DNA of 64,000 nucleotides, from assembly GCA_012931725.1 (NCBI GenBank), contig CM022944.1:78116092-78180091 (forward strand), written 5' to 3'. Positions 34,689-45,823 of the stretch are shown here, piece by piece. Numbering within the stretch: position 1 is the first letter of the stretch; each line of letters opens with the position of its first letter. The translations under genes and the position numbers were made by a program. Source of the DNA: Litsea cubeba. Lineage: Eukaryota; Streptophyta; Magnoliopsida; Laurales; Lauraceae. The notes under the pieces are model-generated. The model saw only the letters and a list, made by a program, of their open reading frames with translations, was not told the DNA's origin and made no database searches.

Positions 34689-36684
34689 TGTTGGGATTGG
34701 TGTATGCCCTAAAGCCCACTAGCTGCACTCTCATCTTTTGTTTCTGGATATTTACTGGTTATTTAATGGAATGACTCTTTTATGCTTAAACATGTATATA
34801 TGTATGGTTGTGTAAGGCCCATTGTTTCTAATAAATGAATTAGGTGTGTAGTGTCTACACACAGATAGGTCTAATTCATGGACACTGGAAACATCATATT
34901 TGTTCATAACTGAGAGATGGAGCTGGACACTTCATCTTGGTATAAGTTATAATGAGAGACTCTCCTGTATTCAGGGTGACTTTACCTAAGTCATGGGAGG
35001 GCTTTCCCGGATTCATCTCATTAGTGCATATGCAATGCATTGAACAGGACCATGGTAGGTGTGATCTCTAAAATAGTACTATCACAGAAAGAGATCAAGT
35101 CACCTCATGCTACTGAGTGACCGGTGCTCTTAATCTTGAGCATTTGCGGATGAACTGACGAAGTCAAGTTCTTGTGCTCTAATTCACTATGGGTGAGATT
35201 CTTTTCATGGGTCAACAACTCTGTATTTTGGGTACTCAGACTTAATCAGTTGGGACGTGCAGATGCAATAAAGAAGCTATGCCATCTAATGATGGAATGA
35301 TCGTCCCCTTAGAATTATCCGATTAATCACCAAAATCTAAGATCTTAGTATATGGATGTTCCATATGGATATTGAACTTGTGGGTCGCTCCCTGGATCAA
35401 GAGAATGATATCCGAATGATGATTATGTTAAGGATATGAAGTTCTAAGGTTTAGATGTAATCGGGAAGGTTGATAGTACATGTGATAACCTGACTCGATT
35501 ATGGATGTTACATAGAGGGGCATTCAGGTCATTACACTTAGTAGGTCGAAGACAACCGTCATTTTATGACGAGCTTATTATATTATATATTTGTCCTTGG
35601 AGTTCAACCATAACTCTTTAGTGGAATGAGTTAAGGTTAAAATGGTCTTTATGTTACTATGAGTTTAGCATGGACATTTTGGTCATTTTGGGAGCCAATG
35701 GCAAATATGTCTTTTGGTCCCTTCTCTAGTCACTTACCAAGATTGGCATGGTTTCCTAAGATGTCTAGATAACATTTGGATGAATTATTTTAGTGGAAAA
35801 ATAATTTTGAGTTTAAATTCAAATAGGCCTTTGATGGCATACATGAATTTAATTCTAGATAAATTGTATGTGGGCCATAGTGTGCATTATCATGAGGGAC
35901 GTCCATAATAGGATTTCCATGGGTAAGGTTTCCAATTTTAGGTAGGTCTCTCTACTTGGAAGGTTGGACTCCTCTTTGGATTAGTATTCCTATGAGAAAG
36001 TTTCCTTTTTGGAATAGGAACTTAAAATTAGTAAGTGTTGTATAACTAGGATTACTAATTGCATGGGAAGTTCTTTTTAGTTTCCTTTTCTAATTAGAGT
36101 ATTTCTTAAAGGAAATAAATCTTTCCTTTTAGGACATCTATGAGAATTAGAAGAGATAAACTTTTAGGAAAGGTTTCCATAAAGTTTCTATAAAAGAAAC
36201 CCAATAAGCCCTTGGACGTCCAACATAAGAGAGTGCAAGTAATGCTCCCACACGTCCAGCCTTGGTTGCTTTCATTCTTCATTGAAGAAAGTTGTAGGTC
36301 TGAGATTTTTCCTTGGAAAATTAGTTCTCAATTCCTAGATTAAGATCCCACCATCTTAGCCAATCAGATTTGGAAGTGAGATAGAGGAGAAGATCAAAGG
36401 CAACACTACTGCAGAAAATTCCAGTAACTTGTTTGCTAATTGCAAGTCTGAGTTCGGGCCTTTGGATCTATTTTTTCAGAGTTTTGAAGTCTACAAATCT
36501 TCGAGGTAATAGTCTTCTTCGTTCTCCTTTAATTATACACTTGTTGGTCATGAATTCATGGAGTTCTCATGCGATCTCTATGGCTGATTTATGCTGCCCA
36601 AATCAGATTTTTTAAAATCTGTCATGTTACAAATTAGCCATGAATATCTTCCGCTAATTCAGATTTGAATCGCAGTTTCTTTCA
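34689..36684 (+). repeat. Element G 3' LTR
   Basis: Starts TGTTGGGATTGG after the polypurine tract, ends ttctttca, followed by AGTAT. TATA box copy at 36,189-36,196. Confidence 0.95.
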
Positions 36685-37091
36685 AGTATAACTTAGAAAT
36701 CCATGGAAAATCCAAATTGTTTCAAATCATTTGTTTTTCAAAATAATCTAACTATGACATCCATACAAATGATTTTACAACAACAATCGATCATGAATAA
36801 TCTAGCTATGAAAGCTTTTGAAATCATAATCAATTGGTCATATATAGAAATTCAATACAAGTGATATAACTATATAAGAGTAAAAAGCAAATATATCATG
36901 AGGAAATTATAATCAAATAATTTTGAAAACCATAATATGTAACTAGAGAAGTACATGAAGACAAAATCAATTAATCATAAGGAAACAATGCATTTTAAGA
37001 AATGTCACTATGAAAGAACAAAATGCAAATATATCATGACCAACAAAATGATTTAACTATAAAGGATAGGTTGGTCAATGAGGTTCAAGGC
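36685..37091 (-). other. Element F internal AT-rich tract, right of element G
   Basis: Same AT-rich sequence with recurring (t)ataacta/taactat as at 25,500-26,990; it continues that tract across the G insertion. It adjoins the gag stop. No coding similarity. Confidence 0.7.
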
Positions 37092-38510
37092 TTAGTATCT
37101 AATTTTAGGAATCCATGTAAGGTCTTGAGAGGGTTGATTTTTGAGGTCTAGTTCAGAAGTCCCACCAACTCTAGGAGAATTGACTTGATAAATCTTAAAT
37201 TTTGACTTATCACCATGAGATTTGAATAATTTAAACTTAGATTGGTGATTAGTCTCTTGAGGTTGGTGAGTTTGTTTCTTAGGGGATTGACTCAATTTTT
37301 CTTTCTTCTTATTTCCTCCCTTTATTTGACCTTTTAATTTTAAATTTAACTTAGCAACTTTCTTCAAAAGTTCTTTCATATGTTGATTTAAGGGAGATAG
37401 GTTGAGAAGCTTTTTGTTGATAGATTCTTTTATATTTTGTTTAAATTGTTTAACCTTTTTAGAATCTATCTTAGGAGACTCCTTTTTAATAGGTTTGACT
37501 AGTTTAGTCTTCTTGGAATCTTCCTTGATTTTTAGTGTCTTACCCTTCATAGAGTTTGATTTTACTTTCTTTGGTTCAAAGATGGGTTTAGACACGTGGG
37601 TTCTCCTTAATTTGCACTCAAACCTAAAGTGGCCTTCAATGCCACAATAATTACATTTAGTCATGGGCAAGGAAGAATGAGTGCTAGAGAATGAGGACTC
37701 ACCTTTCACAAATGTTTTGGTGAATATAGGGTCATGTGAAATATTCTTATCAAATCCAAGACCCGTCCTATCTCTTTGAGATTTACCCAATTTAAATAAC
37801 TTTTCAAATTTCTCTTCACCTTGGGTAAATTTGCACTCATACTTTTGTTTGTATCTTTCAAGTTGAGTGACTTGGTTTTTAAGGATTGAATTTTTATTTT
37901 TAACTTTTGTTAGTTCATTTTCAATTCCCTTAAAATTGTTTAGTTATTCATGGGCAAGTTTTAATTCAAATTTAATTTCATTAATAACATTAGATCCAAG
38001 TTCTAGAGTTTTTATCTTATTTTCAGCATTAGATAAATTTTCCTTAGTGATAGTCAACTTGGATTCTAAATTGTTAATGTCTTTGTCTTGCCTTTGTAAT
38101 TGATCTCTTAGTTTTAAATTTTCCTTATTAAGTTCATCACTTCCTATATTTAATTCAGTTAGATCATCTTTAATATTAGATAAGTTATGCAAAGAGATCA
38201 TAAACTTAGAGTCTAAACAATGTATTACTTCTTCTTTCTCTCTAAGTTCATCTTTTGAAGAAACTAATTCTTTGTTTACTCTCTTAGATTCTTCGTTTAA
38301 TTTTTCATTCTTCTTTGCAAGTTTTAAGGACAATGTATACAATTCCTCATAAGCTTGTTGAAGGTCCTCTTCATTTCCATCATTTTCTTCTTCTTTTAAT
38401 TCAAATTGAGATTCATTAAATTCAAAGTTTGAATCTCCAATTATGGAAAGGAGGGTTCTAGAAGAATCTACACAATCTAGCATAGTGGAATCCATTCTAA
38501 TGATTTTCAT
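37092..38510 (-). pseudogene. Element F partial gag: coiled coil and zinc knuckle
   Basis: Minus frame from ATG 38,510. Residues about 40-190 are a long Glu/Lys/Leu coiled coil (EELYTLSLKLAKKNEKLNEE and heptad-like repeats after it). A TAA at 37,944-37,946 interrupts (one C-to-T change from Gln); the same frame goes on through more coiled coil and the CCHC knuckle CNYCGIEGHFRFEC near 37,655-37,614. A very Lys-rich tail follows (KKTKLVKPIKKE), with the stop near 37,092. The usual N-terminal gag domain that starts Sirevirus proteins is absent: only about 190 bases separate this ATG from the primer site. What remains is the RNA-binding and oligomerising half of gag. No protease or pol follows. 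Confidence 0.75.
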
Positions 38511-38594
38511 AAAAACACAACACTAGGGTTTTAACTCTAGGTTCTTACACCTAATCAAGAGTTCCAAACACTTGATCCTAAAATAGAGCATGAG

Positions 38595-38606
38595 GCTCTA
38601 ATACCA
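38595..38606 (-). promoter_or_regulatory. Second primer-site-like motif in element F
   Basis: The minus strand reads AATTGGTATTAGAGCC here, about 106 bases downstream of the true site; flanking bases (ccaattggaagtcc against ccaattgtaagtcc) are also similar. It looks like a duplicated LTR-end/primer-site unit with one mismatch. Confidence 0.6.
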
Positions 38607-38700
38607 ATTGGAAGTCCTACTCCAATAGGAGTTCAAATTGGGGGACCTAGACTTGTTAAGGATCAACTCCGGGTTGTTAAGCCCTAAAATGGAGTAATCC

Positions 38701-38712
38701 GCTCTGATACCA
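38701..38712 (-). promoter_or_regulatory. Primer-binding site of element F
   Basis: TGGTATCAGAGC on the minus strand, two bases inside the 5' LTR end at 38,715. Confidence 0.92.
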
Positions 38713-38714
38713 AT

Positions 38715-40459
38715 TGTAAGTCCGGGATCCGAACCCGGGGGGGGGGGGGGGGGGGGGGGGGGTGAATAGGGTGACCTATGAATTAGTGACCAATTATGAC
38801 AAATTTTAACTTCTTTAAAATAACTAGTCACAAGTGATGATATAGAACTAAAGTGCGGAAGCTAATGAAAAGAATCACCACAAAGCACACACCATGACAC
38901 AATGATTTATAGTTGTTCGGTCTCAATGCCTACGTCCACTACCGGCTTGTGTACCTACACCCCACCGGATTTCCACTATGTATGCTTTTCAATAGGCTAA
39001 GCAATAACCTCTACAATATTATTTTTCTAGGCTTAACAACAACCTATACAAGATGCTTTTCTAGGCTAAGCAATAACCTTTACACAATGCTTTTCTTAGG
39101 CTAAGCAATAACCTTTACATAAATAGATTTTCTCTCAAGGAAGTATCTTCACAAAACACCCTTAAGAGATACAATTAAGCTCAATAAAATTGCCTCTTAA
39201 TTAGGCGGATATGAAAGTATAAAATCAACTCACACAAACACTATGAAATGCAAATATGAATGCTCATGTTGTGTGTGTGTGTGAATACTTCAATCAAGTT
39301 TTAAAATAAGTCCAATCAATATATGCTTAATGCATTTAAAAGTTTAAGGCACATAAAAAATTTGATTGAAGAGAAATGCAAATCACATGTATAAAAACTA
39401 ACTTGTTGATGATTTGAAAATCAAAAGTGCACAAGTTGTGTGAAACTATTTAACTAAACATGTGATGCATGTGCATAGTTGTTTTCAAAACAAACTAGTT
39501 TAACTAATGTTCTAAAGTTATTGAAAACAACTAATGAGGATTCAACCAAGTAAATGAATCATGTTATAAAAGAAATCAAATATCTTGGCAAAGCATGATT
39601 AATGAAGTTTTTAAAACAAACTTGGTTTGAATTAAGGTGAAGAATCTAACATAAATAAATCCAAGATTAAATATGATAAAAGATTCAACACATCATAGTT
39701 ATCATGCTAAAATTCATTTACCAATAATTAAAATAAAGCATGATATAATTAAAGAAAAGGGAGCATACCCATTAGAGAAGAGTCCAAGATTGAATCAATG
39801 GAATAGGCCCATAATCCCTTCACTAATGCTCTTAAAACATCCTCCTTCCTTGGCCTCAAAACTCCTCAAAAGTTCAACTCATTTTCCCAAAGAAAAAGCC
39901 CCTTTTTATAGCCAAAAAGGTTACCAACGACTAGTTAAATATGCTTTTAGCGGGGGCCGGGGTCGACGGTAAAAGTGTATATCAGCCGCCGGTATAAGTC
40001 CTTCCAACAGTCATATTTGTTTTTGAAAATATGCTTTTAGCGGCAGTCGCAGGCACCGGTAAAGGTGATATATTAGCCGCCGGTAAAAGTCATGTTTTCC
40101 CAAAAAATGTACATTTTAAAGAGATTTTCTTGTGGGGACTTTAGGCTATGGAATCAAGCGTGGAAACATGACTTAAATCAATCTATGTGTTTTAAAACCA
40201 TGAAACAAAAAAAAAGTCAAATTTGATTTGAAACTTTTAAAACATTGGCTAACTTGATTTATAAAAAATCCTTTTCAAACTAAATGCATCCAAGTTTAAA
40301 ACACAAATATGCATGAAACATGAATTCTGAAAGTTTTAAAACCATACAAGTGAAAATCATGATTTCAAGATACTCTAAATCACTGCATGTGTGAAAATTC
40401 ATGAGATGAATAAAATGATAATGCATCCATCAAATTGCAAATACACAAAATCCCTAACA
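38715..40459 (-). repeat. Element F 5' LTR (1.75 kb)
   Basis: Intact copy of the F LTR. On the minus strand it begins TGTTAGGGATTTTGTG at 40,459 and ends CTTACA at 38,715. A TATA box (TATAAAAAGG) lies at 39,910-39,901. A G-run of 23 at 38,739-38,761 replaces a shorter purine stretch (tagagggggg) in the other LTR. Confidence 0.92.
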
Positions 40460-40464
40460 CTAAC

Positions 40465-41359
40465 TTCTCAGGAGATTGTGGGGGACTCGTTCAGATTGAC
40501 GGTCGCAAGCCATATGTGGACTTCGCCATCATCCATGCAGATGAGAACAGAGGATGGTCTTGATTCGCTTGGCTTAGTTATAACCTCAGGTTTTTAGAGG
40601 ACAAAGACCATAAGGAGGTCCTATGTCCAATAAAAAACTAAGTAGACGGCTGAAAAGCCACGTCTAAGCCATTGGAGGCAGAAGGAGAAGGCAATGACCT
40701 TGGGGGGGGGGGGTACCCCCCAAGGGATTTTTGTCACCTTGTTGTGGTGGCCAGTGCAGAACTTTCGCAGAGTTTTCTCTCTTTCTTTTTCTGGATTTCT
40801 GTGCTTTTTTCTGATCTAGGATCTGTCTTGTTTTTCGATCTGGATTCCTTTGGAGTGCTCTCCTATTTATAGGCTCTTAGTAGCCATTTAGGAGAGTTTA
40901 TGGGCTTTTATTGTCATTAAGCTGCATAATGGGAGGAGTTACAGGGTTTAATTCATTTATTTTGTAACTCCTTTTTCTTGGCTTCTGATTGGCCGGTGGA
41001 GATTGAGGGCATTTAATCACCTTTAATCGCCATGATGGGAGGAGTTTCATGGTTTAAATGTCATGAATCTCTTGACTTGTAACTCTCATTTGCTTGCTTC
41101 TGATTGGGCCGTCCAAAGAAATGAATTAATGACTGCAATAAAGCTAGTCAATTAATCGCATTAAGTGGTCAAATAATTTTGAAATGGTCCGAAACTTCTT
41201 GTGTACTCCTCTTTTGGCTGTCTTGAAGGATCTTGCAGTTTTTGTTTGATTCTGATAAGATTTGATTTTTTGGAAGTGGCATTGGCTGTTTATGGCAGGT
41301 TGCGACTTCATGTAGTTTTTGGATCTTGAAGAGGCAAAGTGACATTTTTGGTGTCAACA
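40465..41359 (-). repeat. Element I 3' LTR, part right of element F
   Basis: On the minus strand it starts TGTTGACACCAAAAATG at 41,359, next to a polypurine tract, and carries a TATA box in CCTATAAATAG at 40,873-40,863. The inner end is therefore firm. The outer end was moved by the F insertion, so the LTR may continue at 11,883 and below. Non-coding; a G-run meeting a C-run near 40,705-40,721 could form a hairpin. Confidence 0.7.
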
Positions 41360-41373
41360 AATGCCCCCTCGAG
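41360..41373 (-). promoter_or_regulatory. Polypurine tract of element I
   Basis: Minus strand CTCGAGGGGGCATT, directly before the LTR start TGTTGACACC. It fixes the 3' LTR of I and shows that the antisense gene lies between pol and the 3' LTR. Confidence 0.8.
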
Positions 41374-41554
41374 GTGCAGCGACGAGTTGCTTAACTTTTG
41401 TAGTCGATGTGCCTCGAAGAGATTTTTTTAAGGAGAGCTTGTGACTTGACCAAGAGTCTTTGAGTAGTCTTTCTTTTGGTATTGTAGCCTTTTGAGCTTC
41501 TAGGGGAATTTTATGGTAGTGAAAGGGATCACGTACCATCTCGAGGCAAAATTT

Positions 41555-41830
41555 TGAAGATGACATCAGGGATGTGGATTTGGGTTTTGACTTTGTGACC
41601 TAACAAGCTATATGTGGCAGGTTAGGGGGTCGGGTTTGGTTTTGACCGTGTGACCCAACAGGCTATTTGTGGAATGTTGGGGGGTCGATTTTGGTTTTGA
41701 TCTTGTGACCTAACAGGTTATATGTGGCAAGTTAGGGGATCAGGTTTTGGTTTTTGGTTTTGGTCTTGTGACCTAACAAGCTGTATGTGGCAAGTTAGGG
41801 GACCAGGATTTGGTTTGGATTTTTGTGGAA
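41555..41830 (+). repeat. Tandem array, unit about 60-65 bp
   Basis: Four or five units of (t)tgtgacctaacaggctatat, then gtggcaagttaggggatc, with ttggttttgatc spacers. It lies between the 3' LTR of I and the antisense gene's promoter. Confidence 0.8.
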
Positions 41831-42119
41831 TGTCAATTTCAAGATTTTGGCTCAATTTGGTATATGAGGCTGGATGGTTTGATTTATGGAAGCTCATGGG
41901 GCTTGGAATTCTTTTTTGTATGGTCCAATCAACTCAAAAGAGGCATGGAACCATTTTTGTAAGCTCTTGGTAAGAGGGATTTCTGTTTGACTAAAAGGCA
42001 AAAAAATTTTTTTTTTAGTGCTTAGGTGGTCAAACCTGGCTCATATGGGCTAACCCATGGGACCTTAAGCTTTTTGGAATGACTTAGATCTCATATGGTG
42101 TCATTTTTGTAAAGAATAT

Positions 42120-42345
42120 CTAAAAATATCTCCTTTGGATGAAGAGTATCTAAGAATATCTTTATTTGAGAGAATCTCTCATGTTCCCTTTATTTTGGGA
42201 GAGAATATCTCAAGATATCTTTCTTTGGGAGAGAATATCTCAAATCTCCTATCTTTTGGGAGAAAATCTCTCTTGATTTCTTTTTGGGAGAGAATCCCGC
42301 AAGATATCTTTCTTTTGGGAAATAATCTTTCTTATTTCTTTCTTT
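42120..42345 (+). repeat. Tandem array, unit about 30 bp (gggagagaatatctcaagat)
   Basis: Six or seven degenerate units of tttgggagagaatatctcaa with atatctttctt. The last ends about 65 bases upstream of the TATA box of the antisense gene, so it could act as a promoter-proximal repeat. Confidence 0.75.
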
Positions 42346-42410
42346 TGGTAAGGTTACTAATTAGTAACACTTACCTCTTTCTTCTTTCCTTCTTTGGTTT
42401 GCTCTCTTCT

Positions 42411-42418
42411 TATAAAAG
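42411..42418 (+). promoter_or_regulatory. TATA box of the antisense plant mobile domain gene
   Basis: TATAAAAG, 122 bases upstream of the ATG at 42,540, with a T/C-rich 5' leader between. The spacing suits a plant pol II promoter and no other plus-strand gene is near. Confidence 0.6.
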
Positions 42419-43218
42419 CAAGGAGGAGGTTGGATCTCTTGCTCTTATTGCTTTCTTTTGCAATAATCCCAAGTGGGCTTCAAGACCAAGAGTTCTTCTT
42501 CTTCAAGATCTTTAAGACTTTTCTTCTTCTTCTCCATTAATGGCTTCAAGTAAGTTCCCTTTTTCAAGAAAACTCCATTGTAGGAAATAGGATGATAAAA
42601 AAAGTTCTTTCCTTTTTTTTTTGTTTCTTTCTTTTCTTTTTTCTTCTTTTTCTTTTCTTTTCCACGTGTTTTCCCTTTTTTTTACACGTTTTTTTTTCTT
42701 CATGCTTTTTTTTTGCCTTTTTTTTGTTGGCCTTACGGACAGATCCGTACGGATGTGGCCATATGGCCACGTGGCCTGTGGGCCAGCCCCTTTTTTTTTG
42801 TTTCCCCTTTTCTTTCTCCTTTCTCTTTTTTTTTAGAAAGTTTCCTTTTTTTCTTTTTTTTGCACATCATGATAATGCATTTTTTTTTGCAAACCAAGAT
42901 GTTCATGCATGCATTCTTTTTTAAATTGAATTTGTAGCATGATGTGATAGCATACCTGAAAGTTTTTACAAATTTGGGAATTTGTAGCTCGCAGCGATGT
43001 TGAGCCCTTCCTGATTTTGTGGAGACTTTGAGGTTTCGAAAGTTTGGAGTTTTGGAGCTCGCAGCGATGTTGAGCCCATCTTCAAGCTTTCTATTTCTTT
43101 CAGGATATTTCCTTTTTCTTCGGAATTACCCCGTAGCCATGTCAAAATTTCGCCAGATTTTTTTTAGCGAAATTCTGTCATTTTGATGCTTGATCTTTTT
43201 CTTTTCCAACCTTTGCAG

Positions 43219-45723
43219 GTGGTTCCTCCAGAACGAACAAGGGTAAAGAGCCTGCTACAAGCGTACCTCGTCGATCTCCTAGATCTTCTAATCCGGCTGT
43301 TCAGCATGCCTGGGAGAAGGTCCAGCATGTTGAGAGAAACCTGGAAGAGTGCGACTCCCTCAACAAAGATGAGATGAGACAGCGACTGATCGCTCTCAAG
43401 GGAGAGGAATTTTATAAGATCATGGTAAGCAGTCGTCCATGGGTGATGGACGATCAGAGGGTTTTACCCAAGCCTACCTTCTTCTTTGGTGATGCAGTCC
43501 CTGACGACATGACATACCAAAGAAGATGTTTTCAATTCTCTTTCACAGCAGATGGTGAGAAGAAGACTGTTGCTACCCGGTCGACGTTTGATCGCACTGT
43601 CTCGATCATGAGCCTTGCCCCCATGTGTTCTAAGAGGGAAGATCCTCCAAGCTGGGTGAGAAGGACAAATGTAATCAAGACCGGGGTTTTTATTAGCGGT
43701 TCTCCTGGATATGCGGAGAAGTCGCCTGCTGACATGGACATGTTGATGCCGGCCAGCGGCTACCAGGGCTCTGATTATCCATCGGTCAATTTAGGACCGG
43801 TGGGCCTTTGCATTTTCAACGGTGACAGCAGCAGTTGGGTGAAGCCTTTTCGACTTCGTGGCCGTTTCAGTGCTGACTCCGAGTGGAAGTCGTGGACTGA
43901 TCGCGTCCTGCTGATTGGTGGCGCTGTTTTGAAGGAAACCGGGATTTTTGATGCGGTCCGCGCCTTTAGGGAGATCGTGATCTTTTCTGACGAGGCCTTC
44001 ATGGCTATGTTGGAGTCATTCCTTCCACAAACCAATACCTTCGTTGTGATGAATGGTGAGATTGGTTTCTCTTTGAAGGAGCTGAGCGCCATTACTGGAT
44101 TACCTATCCTTGGCAAACTCTATGAGGAGTTTATGCCGATCGAGAGCGTCCATGAGGAGCAGTCGGAGGAGTTCAGGCTTCTATACTTTCAGCTCGTTGC
44201 CTTCTATGATTTTTTGAAGGAGAAGGAAGGCTTGAAAGTTAGATCCAGCAGTTGGAAGAGTTTTAACTCTTCGTCTCCTAACTTTTTTGAAAGTGGGGAG
44301 CCTTCTAATAGCATGACCTGGGAAGACAGGGCTAAGGATCCGGGTTCGAAGAAGATCTTGGCTATGCAAGAAGAGTTGAGAGATTTCTGTGCGAGTACAA
44401 ACGCCATATGTCCTGACATTGCACTGCGGAGAGATCTCGCTGTTTACCTCACTTATTGGCTAGGTGAGGCTGTTTTTGCTGGAGGAGATGGAACGCACAT
44501 CAGGCCGCATTGTATTTTTTCGGCTTGTCAGATGGCGTTTGGAAAGCAGCTTGCTTTGGTGCCAGCTCTTTACTCCTACTTGTGTACCGAACTGCAGGCT
44601 GCTACTTTTTTGGTTCGGCTTGGGCTCCCTATGAATAGGGTATTTTCAGCCCACATCTTTCGTTCGTGGTATGTGTACCACTGTCTTGGCTTCCACCGGT
44701 TGGGTGCTGCACAGGATGATGATCCTCTGATGATTCGGCTGGCTAAGGGCAAAGCCGTGTTCGAATCACTTTTGTTTGCCCGCATGAGGATCCGACGGTT
44801 CAGGGACATCGAGATGGGGCAGTCTTCAGTGAAGCTTTCTCCGGAGTTGCGGAAGAAGGCTTTTTATTTTGGTGCCTCCCGCGACTCTACCAAGGTGGGG
44901 TCGGGAAGGCATTACTCCTTGACAAATACAGAGGAGTGGCTTTTCAGCATACGTGTTGGCACGATGGTGTACTGCAAACATCTTTTCGTCGACATCCAAC
45001 CGTATGTACCTTCTCACTTTGCTCTGCAATTGGGCTTTTCTTAAGGCGTTGTTGGAGCGCCTTCAAGCATGGTGAAGCGCTTTGGAGGTTTACAGGACGG
45101 GAGAAATGCATGGGCTTTCTATAGTGCTGAAAACATTACTGCCATGATTTCTTATCCTGTGTTGTTGACTTCCCGGACTGCCGACTTTGCGAAGTGGTTC
45201 GTGGAGAGCTTTTCGGCATATCGGGGGCTTTCCAAGAAGGAGCTTGATGCGAAGCTGTCATCTGGAAAGGGCCTTGGAAAGTCGGATGGCACCCGGCGAG
45301 AGGAAATTTGGGCCTTCCTTTCTGGAGAGAAGCACAAGATAGGCTTTCTCAGTGACCAGGGCGTCTTTGGTTCTGAAGCTGTTCGAGAAATACCTGATGA
45401 GACTTTAGAGCAGCTAGAACAAGAGGAAGCTGAGCTTGATGCTTGGATGCAAGCGGCGCAGAGGCAAGCTTCCGTGGAGTCTGCTGGCAAGAGTAGACCA
45501 TCCAGTGCAGAGTCAAGTGGGAAACCTGACTCTGACAGCGGGGCAGGTTCTTCTAAGAAGCGAGCCCGCAAAAGTAAAAGAAAGAGGAGTCATCATCGTA
45601 GCAAGGGGCAACATGAGGACACTCCTGACTTGGAAGTTCCTCTTACTATCAATGAGGAGGTGCCAGGGAATGCTGACGAGCCTCCGAAAAAGAGGAGCTG
45701 AGAAGAAGAGACCTCCGGTGAAG
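43219..45723 (+). pseudogene. PMD exon: the main domain
   Basis: The N-terminus is Ser/Arg-rich (SSRTNKGKEP) with a short amphipathic helix (AWEKVQHVERNLEEC). The PMD covers roughly 43,860-45,010. Diagnostic blocks are SWTDRVLLIGGAVLK, then AMLESFLPQTNTFVVMNGEI, GFSLKELSAITGLPILGKLY (the GE...L.......GLPI.G signature), and a later stretch YLTYWLGEAVFAGG, IRPHCIFSACQMAFG, LVPALYSYLC. After the TAA at 45,042-45,044 the same frame continues (MVKRFGGLQ, EIWAFLSGEKHKIGFLS), to a Glu-rich helix and a strongly basic stretch (SKKRARKSKRKRSHHRSK near 45,550-45,600) that would serve as a nuclear signal. Codon use and GC are higher than in the surrounding repeats, as in a once-selected gene. Confidence 0.85.
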
Positions 45724-45823
45724 GTATGATTCTTCCTTTTTCTCTTCCTATTTCTTTTCATGGGGGTTTTCCATGTTCTGATTTGATTTCTTCCCCTGCT
45801 GCTTCCTCCTTTTTTTTTAGCAG

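Larger units (their letters stand above)
26993..36684 (+). mobile_element. Element G: Ty1/copia retrotransposon, nearly complete
   Basis: Two near-identical 2.0-kb LTRs (26,993-28,989 and 34,689-36,684) are flanked by exact AGTAT duplications (26,988-26,992 and 36,685-36,689). Primer site, gag-protease, integrase, RT, RNase H and polypurine tract stand in copia order on the plus strand. By eye the LTRs differ at about two dozen positions plus one single-base indel, around one percent, so the insertion is recent. One in-frame TAA at 31,984-31,986 is the only break that I see in the polyprotein. Confidence 0.95.
11884..40459 (-). mobile_element. Element F: Sirevirus-like copia retrotransposon without pol (TR-GAG type)
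   Basis: Its two LTRs (11,884-24,863 with an insert, and 38,715-40,459) are flanked by exact CTAAC target duplications at 11,879-11,883 and 40,460-40,464. On the minus strand the order is 5' LTR (right), primer site, a partial gag, a long AT-rich tract, several polypurine tracts, 3' LTR (left). Without element G the internal region is only about 4.2 kb and codes for no protease, RT or integrase. Repeated polypurine tracts before the 3' LTR and this gag type are Sirevirus hallmarks. It must have moved with enzymes from another copy. Two later insertions, D (with its CACTA) and G, account for most of its present 28.6 kb. Confidence 0.88.

Noticed and set aside
42512..42937. Lys-rich and Phe-rich open frames
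   Set aside because: They arise from the T-rich intron 1 of the PMD gene, read on either strand; low complexity only.
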